A stretch of DNA of 40,254 nucleotides from Spirochaetaceae bacterium (GCA_007695175.1 REEH01000113.1:1-40254); one strand, 5' to 3'; shown: positions 1 through 7,449, numbered from the stretch's first letter. Program-made: numbers and translations. The notes: generated by a model from the letters alone, not told the origin.

Positions 1-9
1 CCCTGGGCC

Positions 10-69
10 GCCGGGCCGCCCCCCCGGACAGCCGGGCCGCCCCCCCGGACGGCCGGACCGCCCTGCCCG
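10..69. repeat. Imperfect 21-bp GC-rich tandem repeat at left edge
   Basis: Two near-identical 21-bp units (10-30 and 31-51) differ only in the last base. A third, diverged partial unit follows to about 69. Each unit is almost pure G+C with a run of seven C. It lies just beyond the 3' end of the minus-strand regulator gene. There is no coding evidence. It may extend left of the window. Confidence 0.6.
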
Positions 70-101
70 TTATATCAGCGCCGCCCGTGGGTCACGCAGG
101 A

Positions 102-1001
102 TCACGCCTCGTTTTCCAGCCGGTTGAGAAACTTGTTGATCGCCGGTGGCGTGAGACCGAGGACACGCGCCGCCTGGCTCTGGTTTCCTTCCGAACGGCG
201 CAGAGCTTCCATGATCAGCTGTTTCCTGGCCGCCGCGACGGTGGGAAGCTGGGAGGGAAAAATCAGTTGTGTAAGGGGCGTGTGCCTGCTGTTCATTATT
301 TGCGATGCCACGGTGCTGAGAGCGTGGTTTTCCAGGGTAGCGCGAGCAGCCTCTTCCGAGAGACGCTGATCCTGCGTCCAGAATACCGCTTTGTGCATCA
401 CCATCTCCAGCTCCGCCACGTTGCCCGGGAAGGGATACTGCCCCAGGTAATTGAGGAAACCTGCGTCCACCCGCAGGCGCGGCATGCCGAGTGTTTCCGT
501 GGTGCGCCGGCAGAAGTATTCGATCAGCACCGGCAGGTCTCCCTCCCGTTCCCGCAGGGGCGGCAGGTGCACTTCACAGGCCGAGAGAAGATAGTACAGC
601 TCCGGCAGAAAATCGCCGGAACTGATGCGCACGGGAAGATCGGGAAGACTGGAAAAAACCAGGCGGGGCACGGTGGTATCGGAGGCGTCCCTGAGGGCGG
701 TAACGAGGTGTTCCTGCGTATCCCGGGGCAACCGGGCGACGTTCCGTATGTGGAGCGTTGCCTCCGGCGGCACCGATTGCAGCGACTGCCGGTTCACATC
801 CGGCGCCTCCCGCTCCAGAACGGGACCGGTGCCCCCGTTCTCCTCGGACAGAGCTCTCGCCAGAAGCCTCCGGCCGGTACCGGCCTCTCCGACGAGCAGA
901 AGCGGGCGTCCGCTGCCGCTGTAGTCCCGGGCGACGGCGTATGTCTGCAGAAGGCGAGAGTTCCTGGTTATCAGTCGCTCAAAACCTGATTCCGCCGGCA
1001 C
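102..1001 (-). CDS. Degenerate NtrC/Fis-type transcriptional regulator (AAA+ remnant plus Fis HTH)
   Basis: This 299-aa protein is collinear with the AAA+ and DNA-binding parts of sigma-54 activators. The Walker A region is GEAGTGRR (38-45), with Arg where Lys is needed. The Walker B region reads ATLHIRN (81-87), without the DE pair. Only about 36 residues separate the two, so the stretch that normally carries the sigma-54-contacting GAFTGA loop is missing. The later family motifs are present: LPPLRERE and YPFPGNVAELE. The C-terminus is a good Fis-type helix-turn-helix (GNQSQAARVLGL). Start is GTG at 1001, with GGGAGGAG upstream. I infer a DNA-binding protein that can neither hydrolyse ATP nor engage sigma-54. 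Its target is unknown. It has no receiver domain. Confidence 0.8.
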   Translation of the reverse strand: MPAESGFERLITRNSRLLQTYAVARDYSGSGRPLLLVGEAGTGRRLLARALSEENGGTGPVLEREAPDVNRQSLQSVPPEATLHIRNVARLPRDTQEHLVTALRDASDTTVPRLVFSSLPDLPVRISSGDFLPELYYLLSACEVHLPPLREREGDLPVLIEYFCRRTTETLGMPRLRVDAGFLNYLGQYPFPGNVAELEMVMHKAVFWTQDQRLSEEAARATLENHALSTVASQIMNSRHTPLTQLIFPSQLPTVAAARKQLIMEALRRSEGNQSQAARVLGLTPPAINKFLNRLENEA

Positions 1002-1030
1002 CGTCTTACTCCTCCCGTCGTATATTCACG

Positions 1031-1061
1031 TATAGAGAGGGTAATAATGCGAAAATATCAA
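1031..1061 (-). promoter_or_regulatory. Possible promoter of the degenerate NtrC-type gene
   Basis: The 190-bp gap between this gene and aspS contains an unusually AT-rich stretch. Read on the minus strand it offers TTGATA (1061-1056) and TCTATA (1036-1031), 19 bp apart. The spacing is long, so the assignment is weak. Confidence 0.3.
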
Positions 1062-1191
1062 TTAATGAATTTTGACAATCACATTGAATTTTTTCATAGC
1101 CCATACTCTAGAAAGAGCGCCTCCAGAGCTGTCCCGCTTGGCTGGAAAGGAGAATAATGGTGAAATGTGCGGGAACAGGGTCCGGGCCGGG

Positions 1192-2994
1192 CTACTCCGG
1201 TTTTCGCGGCGCCAGTTGCAGTCCCAGATCGGCCAGCTGCTGTTCGTCCACGGGCCCGGGGCTGCCGTCCATGGGATTGAGCCCGTTGGCGGTTTTGGGG
1301 AAGGCGATAACCTCCCGGATCGAGTCTTCTCCGGCCATTATCATCACGAGCCGGTCCAGGCCCGGGGCGATCCCCCCGTGGGGCGGAGCACCGTAACGGA
1401 ACGCCTCCAGGAGGAATCCGAAGCGGCGCTGCGCCTCATCCTCATCAAACCCGACGATACTGAAGATCCGCTTCTGCAGCGCCGGATCGTGGATCCTGAT
1501 CGAACCGGAGGCCAGCTCGAAACCGTTACAGACCAGGTCGTAGAGATCTCCCTTTACTGAAGCGGGATCACTTTCCAGAGTTTCCAGGTACTCTTCCCGG
1601 GGCATGGTGAACATGTGATGGGCCGCCTCCCAGCGCTTCTCCTCCTGATTGTACTCAAAGAGCGGGAAGTCCACGATCCAGGCGAAACGGAAGGTGCCCG
1701 GCTGCGCAAGCTCAAGGTCGCGACCGATGCGGGAACGGACGGCGCCCAGGGCGGTGGTGGCCGTCTTCCACTGGTCCGCCATGAAGAGGAGCAGGTCTCC
1801 CGGCTTTGCTCCCAGCGCCCGGGTGATCTCAATCGCCCGATCGGTGAAGAACTTGCCGATACCACCTTCCAGGAGGGGAGATGTTTCGGGAGTGCTACCG
1901 GTCCCGCCCGACACCTTGGTCCAGGCGAGTCCCTTTGCTCCATAGGTGCGGGCCACTTCCTCGAGCTCGCTGATCTGCTTTCGGCTGAAGTCGGCCCGGT
2001 CCGGCACGACCAGGACCTTCACCGCACCGCCCGCGGCAAGGGCGCCCTCGAAGACAGCAAAGCCGCTGCCCTCCACGAAGGGCGAGAAGTCCTGGATCTC
2101 GAGACTGTAGCGGAGGTCCGGCTTGTCGGAACCGAAGCGGTTCATCGCCTCCTCGTGGGATAGACGGGGAAAGGGTGTCTCCAGCTCCACACCGAGACCG
2201 CGACGGAAGACGTGGGTCATCATACCCTCCACCACGGCGAAGACATCTTCCCGCCCGACAAAGCTCATCTCCAGGTCGATCTGCGTGTGTTCCAGCTGCC
2301 GGTCTCCCCGGGCGTCCTCGTCCCGGAAGCAGTGGGCGATCTGGAAGTACCGGTCAAAACCGCTCACCATGAGGATCTGCTTGTACAGCTGCGGACTCTG
2401 GGGCATCGCGTAGAACTGTCCCGGGTGGAGACGGGACGGTACGAGGAAGTCCCGTGCACCTTCCGGTGTTGACTTGATCATGGTGGGCGTCTCGATTTCG
2501 ATAAAATCGAGCGTGGTGAGGTGTTCCCGAACGGCCTGCATGACGGTGTTCCGCAGAGCGATCTTTCGCTGCATCGCAAAGGTGCGCAGATCCAGATAAC
2601 GATACCTGAGTCGAACGTCGTCGCGTGCGTCCGACCGCTCATCGATCATGAACGGCAGGGGTTCGCTCGTGCTTAGGATCTCCACATGGCGGGCAGCCAC
2701 CTCGATGCCACCGGTGGGCATCGCCTCATTGCGCATTCCCTCGGGGCGCTCCCGAACGACCCCTTCCAGGGCAAGGCAGTATTCCATGCGCAGGGTGGGG
2801 GCCAGTTCACGCAGTTCCCGGGGCGCGTCGTCATCGATCACGACCTGCGTCACGCCATAGCGGTCCCGCAGGTTGATAAAGTGTACTCCTCCATGATCGC
2901 GAAGGCGGTGAATCCAGCCGTTGAGGGTTACCGTCCGTCCGGCGTCGGCAGCGCGCAGGGCGCCACAGGTGTGGGTACGCTTCATCTGTTCCAT
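1192..2994 (-). CDS. aspS: Aspartyl-tRNA synthetase, bacterial type
   Basis: This 600-aa class II aminoacyl-tRNA synthetase matches the usual bacterial AspRS length, including the GAD insert domain. Order: N-terminal OB-fold anticodon-binding domain (about 1-105), motif 2 (FRDEDARGDRQLEHTQID), the bacterial insertion, and motif 3 (GGIAPGLDRLVMIMAG) near the C-terminus. It charges tRNA-Asp in the cytosol. His34 and Gly86 occupy the positions reported as His31/Gly82 in non-discriminating AspRS enzymes, so it may also charge tRNA-Asn. No Shine-Dalgarno precedes the ATG. A -10-like TACAGT (3007-3002) ends 7 nt before it, which suggests a leaderless start. The next ATG, at codon 4, is an alternative. 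pncA lies 44 bp upstream on the same strand. Confidence 0.97.
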   Translation of the reverse strand: MEQMKRTHTCGALRAADAGRTVTLNGWIHRLRDHGGVHFINLRDRYGVTQVVIDDDAPRELRELAPTLRMEYCLALEGVVRERPEGMRNEAMPTGGIEVAARHVEILSTSEPLPFMIDERSDARDDVRLRYRYLDLRTFAMQRKIALRNTVMQAVREHLTTLDFIEIETPTMIKSTPEGARDFLVPSRLHPGQFYAMPQSPQLYKQILMVSGFDRYFQIAHCFRDEDARGDRQLEHTQIDLEMSFVGREDVFAVVEGMMTHVFRRGLGVELETPFPRLSHEEAMNRFGSDKPDLRYSLEIQDFSPFVEGSGFAVFEGALAAGGAVKVLVVPDRADFSRKQISELEEVARTYGAKGLAWTKVSGGTGSTPETSPLLEGGIGKFFTDRAIEITRALGAKPGDLLLFMADQWKTATTALGAVRSRIGRDLELAQPGTFRFAWIVDFPLFEYNQEEKRWEAAHHMFTMPREEYLETLESDPASVKGDLYDLVCNGFELASGSIRIHDPALQKRIFSIVGFDEDEAQRRFGFLLEAFRYGAPPHGGIAPGLDRLVMIMAGEDSIREVIAFPKTANGLNPMDGSPGPVDEQQLADLGLQLAPRKPE

Positions 2995-3038
2995 GGGAGC
3001 GACTGTACTACGCGGAAGGGTACTGTTTCCAGCTCTGT

Positions 3039-3653
3039 CTACCGCAAATCCCGGCTCCCGAGGATGACTCCTCCGGCGGCGGCGATTTCTTCAAGGGCAT
3101 CGTCCACGTCATGGGCGCTCAGGTTGACCCCGCGGCAGGCATCGCGCACCAGGGTCACTTCGAATCCGAGATGAAGTGCGTCCAGGGCGGTGAATTTCAC
3201 GCAGTAGTCCGTGGCGAGTCCACACACCACCACGTGCTCGACGGAACGATCCCGGAGATATTGTTCCAGACCGGTCGCGTGGCGGCGGTCATTGTCGAAG
3301 AATCCGGAGTAGCTGTCGATCTCGCGATCGAGTCCTTTGCGGATCAGCCGGTTGAAGAAGGAGACGTCCAGGGCGGAGGCAAAGGATGCGCCCGGCGTAC
3401 CCTGCACGCAGTGGTCGGGCCAGAGCACTTGCGGCAGGCCGTGCAGGTCGATCACCTCCCCCGGTGAACGCCCGGGATGACGGCCGGCGAAGCTCTCGTG
3501 ATCCGCCGGGTGCCAGTCCTGCGTGGCCACCACGAGATCAAAGGCGGGCATCAATCCGTTGATGATCGGTACAACCTGGTCTCCTTCCGGGACGGCCAGG
3601 GAACCGCCGGGAAGGAAATCGTTCTGTACGTCTACTGGAATCAGCGCTTTCAT
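3039..3653 (-). CDS. pncA: Nicotinamidase
   Basis: This 204-aa isochorismatase-fold hydrolase converts nicotinamide to nicotinate for NAD salvage. The catalytic triad is complete: Asp8 (PVDVQNDF), Lys106 (IRKG) and Cys151 (GLATDYC). The metal-binding residues are Asp46, His48 (TQDWHP) and His81 (WPDHCVQGTPGA). The YSGFFDN stretch is typical of E. coli-type PncA. The ATG at 3653 begins the family's usual N-terminus. The frame stays open far upstream, but that part is antisense-like arginine/proline-rich sequence inside the neighbour and was rejected. A TACTAT box (3668-3663) ends 9 nt before the ATG and no clear ribosome site is visible. It lies 44 bp ahead of aspS, possibly co-transcribed. 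Confidence 0.96.
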   Translation of the reverse strand: MKALIPVDVQNDFLPGGSLAVPEGDQVVPIINGLMPAFDLVVATQDWHPADHESFAGRHPGRSPGEVIDLHGLPQVLWPDHCVQGTPGASFASALDVSFFNRLIRKGLDREIDSYSGFFDNDRRHATGLEQYLRDRSVEHVVVCGLATDYCVKFTALDALHLGFEVTLVRDACRGVNLSAHDVDDALEEIAAAGGVILGSRDLR

Positions 3654-3708
3654 GAGTACAGCATAGTAACGAATCCCCCTGTTCACAACCCCGGGCCGCG
3701 GAGAACCG

Positions 3709-4923
3709 TCACACACCCTTGTACGGTACCGCCGCGTCGAGAAGCGCGATCCGGCGGCGCTCCATCGCGTTGATCCGTCCGATATTCGCCCGGAGAATGG
3801 CCTCCATCCTGGGGTCAAAGAAGCGGTGCATGCTCGTAACGGGCAGGGAGCGGAAGCCGCGGCGCACCTTGTGTTCCGATCCCATGCCGGGATCAAAGGT
3901 CCGGATGCCTTCCCGGATCGCCCACTCCATGGGTGTGTAGTAGCACAGTTCGAAATGAAGGTTATTTGCCTGGATACGCGTTCCCCAGTAGCGGCCGAGC
4001 AGATGATCCCCTTTCCGCACCAGCATGGCCAGCGCCGGCGGATCCCCGATGGAGCCTGTTTCTCCGGCCCACCTCGTTTCTCCGGCGGGAAACGCCGCGG
4101 CAAACCAGAGGTGGCGCCGTACCTCCCGGGGCATGGTAGTGAAGAAGCGATCCGTAAGAAAACGGGCCGCCCATGGTCCGAACTGCTCGTTGGTCTTCCC
4201 GTAGTAACGGGCCATGCGCTGGAAGAGGCTGTCCGGCGCGTCCAGTCCGGAGATGATTCTCGTGCTCAACCCCTGGGCGGGGATGGAAGCGCGCTCGCGG
4301 CGGATGTTGCGGCGCTGCCCCTTGCGGAAGCGCCCCAGGTAGTCCTCAAAGCTGCGGTACTCCTCGTTGAACCACTGGTATCCGTGATGCTCCCACGGTA
4401 CAAGCCCCTGTTCCTCCAGCCGTTTTCGCCAGGCGGGAAGAACGTAGTTGAACTGCAGCACCGGTATGGCCTCGTCATGGCAGTACCGGTGGATCTCCCC
4501 CATCAGAAGGGGACACAGTTCATCCTCCCGGCCCGGCTCCACCAGAATCGCGTAGGCCGTGGAGGGCGTGGCGGGACTCATTCCCACGAGCTTGGGGTAA
4601 TAGGGCGCACCTATCTGATCCGCCACCTCGGCGAAGGCGAAGTCAAAGACGAACTCACCCCAGCTGTTATCGCGCAGATAGAGGGGTACGGCCCCGACGA
4701 TACGGCCTTCTTCATGCAGGGTGAGGTGCCGGGGAATCCAGCCCGTTTCCGCGGTGGTGCTCCCGCTCCGCTCAAGGTGGTGCAGCCACTCGTGGTTGAG
4801 AAGCGGCGTGGGCCCGGCTCGTTCCGCCAGGTGGTTCCACTGCGCTGCGTCGATTGTCGTCGCCGAATCGTGCCACCGGTACTCCACACCGTGAAGGTAC
4901 TGCGCCCTCAGCCCGGAGGCCAC
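3709..4923 (-). CDS. COG3146/DUF482 GNAT-fold acyltransferase-like protein ('peptidogalycan biosynthesis' family)
   Basis: This 404-aa protein resembles the COG3146/DUF482 family, a GNAT-like fold related to FemAB aminoacyl/acyltransferases. Supporting features are a PYYPKLVG-type segment, the basic FRKGQRRNIRRER helix in mid-protein, LGRYWG, and the C-terminal FDPGMGSEHKVRRGF followed by an SMHRF motif. The family's substrate is not established and the 'peptidogalycan' name is historical. Start is GTG at 4923, overlapping the end of the HIT gene by 16 nt, which suggests translational coupling. A second in-frame GTG at 4887 would avoid the overlap. No signal peptide is seen, so it is probably cytosolic. 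Confidence 0.85.
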   Translation of the reverse strand: MASGLRAQYLHGVEYRWHDSATTIDAAQWNHLAERAGPTPLLNHEWLHHLERSGSTTAETGWIPRHLTLHEEGRIVGAVPLYLRDNSWGEFVFDFAFAEVADQIGAPYYPKLVGMSPATPSTAYAILVEPGREDELCPLLMGEIHRYCHDEAIPVLQFNYVLPAWRKRLEEQGLVPWEHHGYQWFNEEYRSFEDYLGRFRKGQRRNIRRERASIPAQGLSTRIISGLDAPDSLFQRMARYYGKTNEQFGPWAARFLTDRFFTTMPREVRRHLWFAAAFPAGETRWAGETGSIGDPPALAMLVRKGDHLLGRYWGTRIQANNLHFELCYYTPMEWAIREGIRTFDPGMGSEHKVRRGFRSLPVTSMHRFFDPRMEAILRANIGRINAMERRRIALLDAAVPYKGV

Positions 4924-5252
4924 CCCAGTTTACGGCCCCCGAGGATATGGGCGTGCACGTACTGGACGGTCTGCAGCGCGTCCCGTCCGGTATTGAACAC
5001 CACCCGGTAGCCCTTTTCCTCCAGGCCCAGCTCGCGGGCGACGGTGGCTATTCCCTGCATGAACCGGCCCAGCGTCTCCGGTTTTCCTGAGGTTGCTTCG
5101 GCGATACTCTCCATCCGTTCCAGAGGAACCACCAGAACGTGGACGGGAGCCTGGGGGTTGATATCGCGGAACGCGATAACGTGCTCGTCCCGGTACACCA
5201 CGTCGGCCGGTACCTCGCCGGCGATAATACCGTCAAAAATAGTCTTTTCCAT
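4908..5252 (-). CDS. HIT-family (HINT-like) nucleotide hydrolase
   Basis: This 114-aa protein is the usual size of a histidine-triad HINT protein. It begins MEKTIFDGIIAGEVPADVVY, contains DINPQAPVHVLVVP, and ends with the family tail GGRKLGWPPG. The triad reads Y98-V-H100-A-H102. The central catalytic His100 and the third His are kept, but the first His is Tyr. HINT proteins hydrolyse adenosine phosphoramidates or AMP-lysine-type bonds, and the physiological substrate is unknown here. The start at 5252 fits the family N-terminus. Upstream in-frame codons encode an Arg-rich stretch from a repeat and were rejected. A -10 box ends 6 nt before the ATG, so the mRNA may be leaderless. The acyltransferase gene follows with a 16-nt overlap. 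Confidence 0.93.
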   Translation of the reverse strand: MEKTIFDGIIAGEVPADVVYRDEHVIAFRDINPQAPVHVLVVPLERMESIAEATSGKPETLGRFMQGIATVARELGLEEKGYRVVFNTGRDALQTVQYVHAHILGGRKLGWPPG

Positions 5253-5258
5253 GGCGGA

Positions 5259-5288
5259 ATCGTACCGTGAACGGCCCCGGCGCGTCAG
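5259..5288 (-). promoter_or_regulatory. Promoter of the HIT gene, leaderless type
   Basis: On the minus strand CTGACG (5288-5283), an 18-bp spacer and TACGAT (5264-5259) are followed by 6 nt and the ATG at 5252. The -35 box falls inside a 15-bp tandem repeat. No Shine-Dalgarno can fit. Confidence 0.5.
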
Positions 5289-5326
5289 CCGCCGGGGCAT
5301 CAGCCGTGGGTGCGTCAGTCGCCGGG
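5282..5326. repeat. Three tandem 15-bp imperfect repeats upstream of the HIT gene
   Basis: Units lie at 5282-5296, 5297-5311 and 5312-5326. Copies 1 and 3 differ at one position, and copy 2 is more diverged. On the minus strand each unit contains a CTGACG or CTGATG -35-like hexamer, so copies sit at a fixed 15-bp phase ahead of the HIT gene. They fill the gap between the HIT start and the GHKL ATPase stop. Confidence 0.6.
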
Positions 5327-5333
5327 GTGGTGT

Positions 5334-6248
5334 CTATTGGCCCGGCAGCGGGGGCTGGGGCACCCGGATTTCTACTGTGGTACCCCCTTCAGGGCCCTCC
5401 GTTGCGGAGGTGATCCACATGCGTCCGCCCAGGGTGCGCGTGACCAGGTGCGCCTTGGTGAGACCGAAACCGCCGCCTCTTGTTTCCGAGGGTGCCGTGT
5501 TGCTCCCCCTCTCGCCGAAGCGCACAACCCGCGGGATCTCCTCCGGATGGATGCCCCGTCCATTGTCCCGGACCGTCAGTATCAGCTCCCGGGCCGTCTC
5601 CTCCAGACGGGCCACAATGCGGCCGCCCGGCTCGGTGTATTTTCGCGCGTTTGCCGTGAGGTCCCGCAGCACATCCTGGAGAACAAGGGGCATATGGATT
5701 GTTTCTCCGTCGGGTGATGCAAGCTCGAGTATGATGCGGTATACCGGAACCGCCTCGTCCCGGGGGGGCTTTGTCCGGGGCGTCTCCTCCCGGAAGGTGA
5801 TCCTGTAGCGGTCTCGGGCCAGTTCACTTATCACGGTGAAAACAAGCTCGAAGCTGTGGCGAAGGCGGGCGAAGCTCATCCTCACCCAGCAGTCACCCTG
5901 GCTCTGGCGTGCGATCATCTCCTCGATACGCATGTGAGCCACCTCAAGAATTTTCATTATCTGCGTCGCTTCGGGAGCGTGCTCCTCGAGATTCGCCTGC
6001 AGAAGCAGTCTCATTTCGTTGAGATGCTGCATCAACGGGAGTTGAGCCTCTTCTTCCCGGAAGGCGTCGATAAGATCGAGCAGCTGTTGCCGGGCGGAAC
6101 GAAAAAGGTCCGGCTTCTCCAGCTCCCCTTCGAGTCTTTCCAGCTCGATCACCAGTACGTTTATTATGTTTACGAAACTGTGATACCCGACCAGGCGCAG
6201 CTGCGGGGGATCGAGCTGGATATCACCGGTTATTTCCGTCCGTTTCAT
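5334..6248 (-). CDS. GHKL/HATPase histidine-kinase-like protein without a clear sensor domain
   Basis: This 304-aa protein has a good C-terminal HATPase_c domain: N-box with Asn200 (DLTANARKY), G1 box DNGRGI (228-233) and G2 box GGGFGLTKAH (258-267). The preceding 180 residues are helical. The only candidate phospho-acceptor is His23 in GYHSFVNIIN, which does not match a standard H-E/D box. No transmembrane segment is visible. I infer a cytosolic histidine kinase or a GHKL regulatory ATPase; a cognate response regulator is not present. The ATG at 6248 has GGGAGG 8 nt upstream. An earlier in-frame ATG (6305) lacks this and overlaps the zinc-ribbon gene further. The chosen start still overlaps that gene by 26 nt, consistent with an operon. 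Confidence 0.85.
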   Translation of the reverse strand: MKRTEITGDIQLDPPQLRLVGYHSFVNIINVLVIELERLEGELEKPDLFRSARQQLLDLIDAFREEEAQLPLMQHLNEMRLLLQANLEEHAPEATQIMKILEVAHMRIEEMIARQSQGDCWVRMSFARLRHSFELVFTVISELARDRYRITFREETPRTKPPRDEAVPVYRIILELASPDGETIHMPLVLQDVLRDLTANARKYTEPGGRIVARLEETARELILTVRDNGRGIHPEEIPRVVRFGERGSNTAPSETRGGGFGLTKAHLVTRTLGGRMWITSATEGPEGGTTVEIRVPQPPLPGQ

Positions 6249-6738
6249 TTCGTTGGCCTCCCTGGCCTCTTCGGCCTCCTCGACATTCGGTGCAACCCAG
6301 AACATGAACGTGCTTGCGTGTCTCCCGCGTGAACATCCGGGCGATCACGTACCCCTCCGAGGGAATGACACCCTTGCAGACGGGGCAGATCCGCGGGGCC
6401 CGCGTCCCGAGGGGAGCGACCGACCCTGGCCGGCAGTGGGGACACCCGAACATGTGCACCAGCGCCTCCCGGGGCTGATCCCGCCTGCCGGGCGGATCCC
6501 CGGAAAAGACGATGGTATGGACCCGTTCTCCCCGATTGAGAAGCGTCCCGCAGAGTGGACAGGGACGCATCATGTGCAACCCCTCCCTGCTGCGATCCGC
6601 CATGTAGTTGGCGAGGTTGCTGTAATCGGTGCGGCGCAGGCGTACAAGGCTGTAAACAAGTGCCGTAATCAGTATGACCAGCAGTACAAGCAGCGTTGCC
6701 TGAATGACCTGCACCTCCCCTTCAGAGTACACTACCAT
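6223..6738 (-). CDS. Membrane-anchored protein with duplicated zinc-ribbon modules
   Basis: This 171-aa protein has one N-terminal transmembrane helix (about 12-32). A cytosolic part follows with four CxxC knuckles: C60/C63, C99/C102, C118/C121 and C149/C152. They form two similar modules, each ending in a VH-x-x-GC-x-x-C pattern (VHMFGCPHC and VHVLGCTEC). This looks like an internal duplication of a two-knuckle zinc ribbon. I do not recognise a named family. It is first in a probable pair with the GHKL ATPase, so a signalling or membrane-partner role is possible but unproven. Its ATG is 3 bp from the divergent rsmI ATG and no Shine-Dalgarno precedes it. A TATAAA (6755-6750) inside rsmI could be its -10. 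Confidence 0.75.
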   Translation of the reverse strand: MVVYSEGEVQVIQATLLVLLVILITALVYSLVRLRRTDYSNLANYMADRSREGLHMMRPCPLCGTLLNRGERVHTIVFSGDPPGRRDQPREALVHMFGCPHCRPGSVAPLGTRAPRICPVCKGVIPSEGYVIARMFTRETRKHVHVLGCTECRGGRRGQGGQRNETDGNNR

Positions 6739-6741
6739 TGT

Positions 6742-7425
6742 ATGGCGGGTTTATACGTTGTAGCAACGCCGATCGGGAACCTGGGCGATATCACCTTCCG
6801 GGCAGTGGAGGTTCTCAAGTCATGTCATACCCTGGCGTGTGAAGATACGCGGCACAGCCGGAAGTTGCTCACCCATCTGGGTATTTCCCGTCCCCTCCTG
6901 GCGTGCCACGCCAACAACATGGACCGGTGCACACCCAGAATTCTGGACCTGCTCCGGGAGGACCGGGACGTGGCGTACCTGAGTGATGCCGGGACGCCGG
7001 GAGTGAGTGATCCGGGAAGTGCCCTGGTCCGGGGTGTCCGGGACGCGGGTTTTCCCGTAATACCGATACCGGGACCGAGCGCGGTGACGGCGCTCATCTC
7101 GGCGGGGGGTATTGCCGGAAGGGGATGGTATTTTGAGGGGTTTCTGCCACCCAAGGGGCAGAAACGGCGTACGCGCCTGGCGGAGCTTCTCGGGCGGGGT
7201 GATCCGGTGGTGCTGTACGAGTCTCCCCACCGCTTCAAGCGCCTGACGGAAGACCTCCTGGAGGTTGCACCGGGATTTCACCTGGTGGTAGGCCGGGAAC
7301 TCACGAAGATTCACGAACAAATTGTTACGGGAACAGTGGAAGAAATCCGCCTCATGGTCGACAATAACACCATATTGTGCCGTGGTGAGTTCGTGGTGGT
7401 TGTCTGGTCAGGCAAATGCCGTTAA
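6742..7425 (+). CDS. rsmI: 16S rRNA 2'-O-ribose C1402 methyltransferase, short form
   Basis: This 227-aa tetrapyrrole-methylase-fold enzyme has the RsmI motifs in order: YVVATPIGNLGD at the N-terminus, CEDTRHSRKLL, LSDAGTPGVSDPG, PGPSAVTALISAGG and YESPHRF. It uses SAM to methylate the ribose of C1402 in 16S rRNA. It ends shortly after the GEFVVVV strand and so lacks the roughly 50-residue C-terminal extension of the E. coli protein. The ATG at 6742 gives the canonical N-terminus. There is no Shine-Dalgarno. TACACT (6729-6734) ends 7 nt before the ATG, so a leaderless start is likely. Its TAA stop overlaps the -35 element of the flgM promoter. Confidence 0.95.
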   Translation: MAGLYVVATPIGNLGDITFRAVEVLKSCHTLACEDTRHSRKLLTHLGISRPLLACHANNMDRCTPRILDLLREDRDVAYLSDAGTPGVSDPGSALVRGVRDAGFPVIPIPGPSAVTALISAGGIAGRGWYFEGFLPPKGQKRRTRLAELLGRGDPVVLYESPHRFKRLTEDLLEVAPGFHLVVGRELTKIHEQIVTGTVEEIRLMVDNNTILCRGEFVVVVWSGKCR

Positions 7426-7449
7426 AATATAGGCGGTAGGGGCCGATAA
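7423..7449 (+). promoter_or_regulatory. Sigma-28 (FliA) promoter of flgM
   Basis: TAAAATAT (7423-7430), an 11-bp spacer and GCCGATAA (7442-7449) match the sigma-28 consensus TAAAGTTT-N11-GCCGATAA, with a perfect -10. It lies directly upstream of flgM, a typical late flagellar class gene. The TAA of the -35 is also the rsmI stop codon. Confidence 0.9.

Noticed and set aside
1072-1077. Plus-strand consensus TTGACA in the aspS/regulator gap
   Set aside because: No -10 at 16-18 bp and no plus-strand gene downstream.
1157-1396. Plus-strand 79-codon frame preceded by AAGGAG
   Set aside because: It lies almost wholly antisense to the conserved aspS C-terminus, has an arginine/serine-rich composition typical of GC-rich shadow frames, and shows no family signal.
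3654-4103. 150-codon upstream extension of pncA
   Set aside because: The family start is at 3653. The extension is low-quality Arg/Pro/Ser-rich sequence overlapping the acyltransferase gene in another frame.
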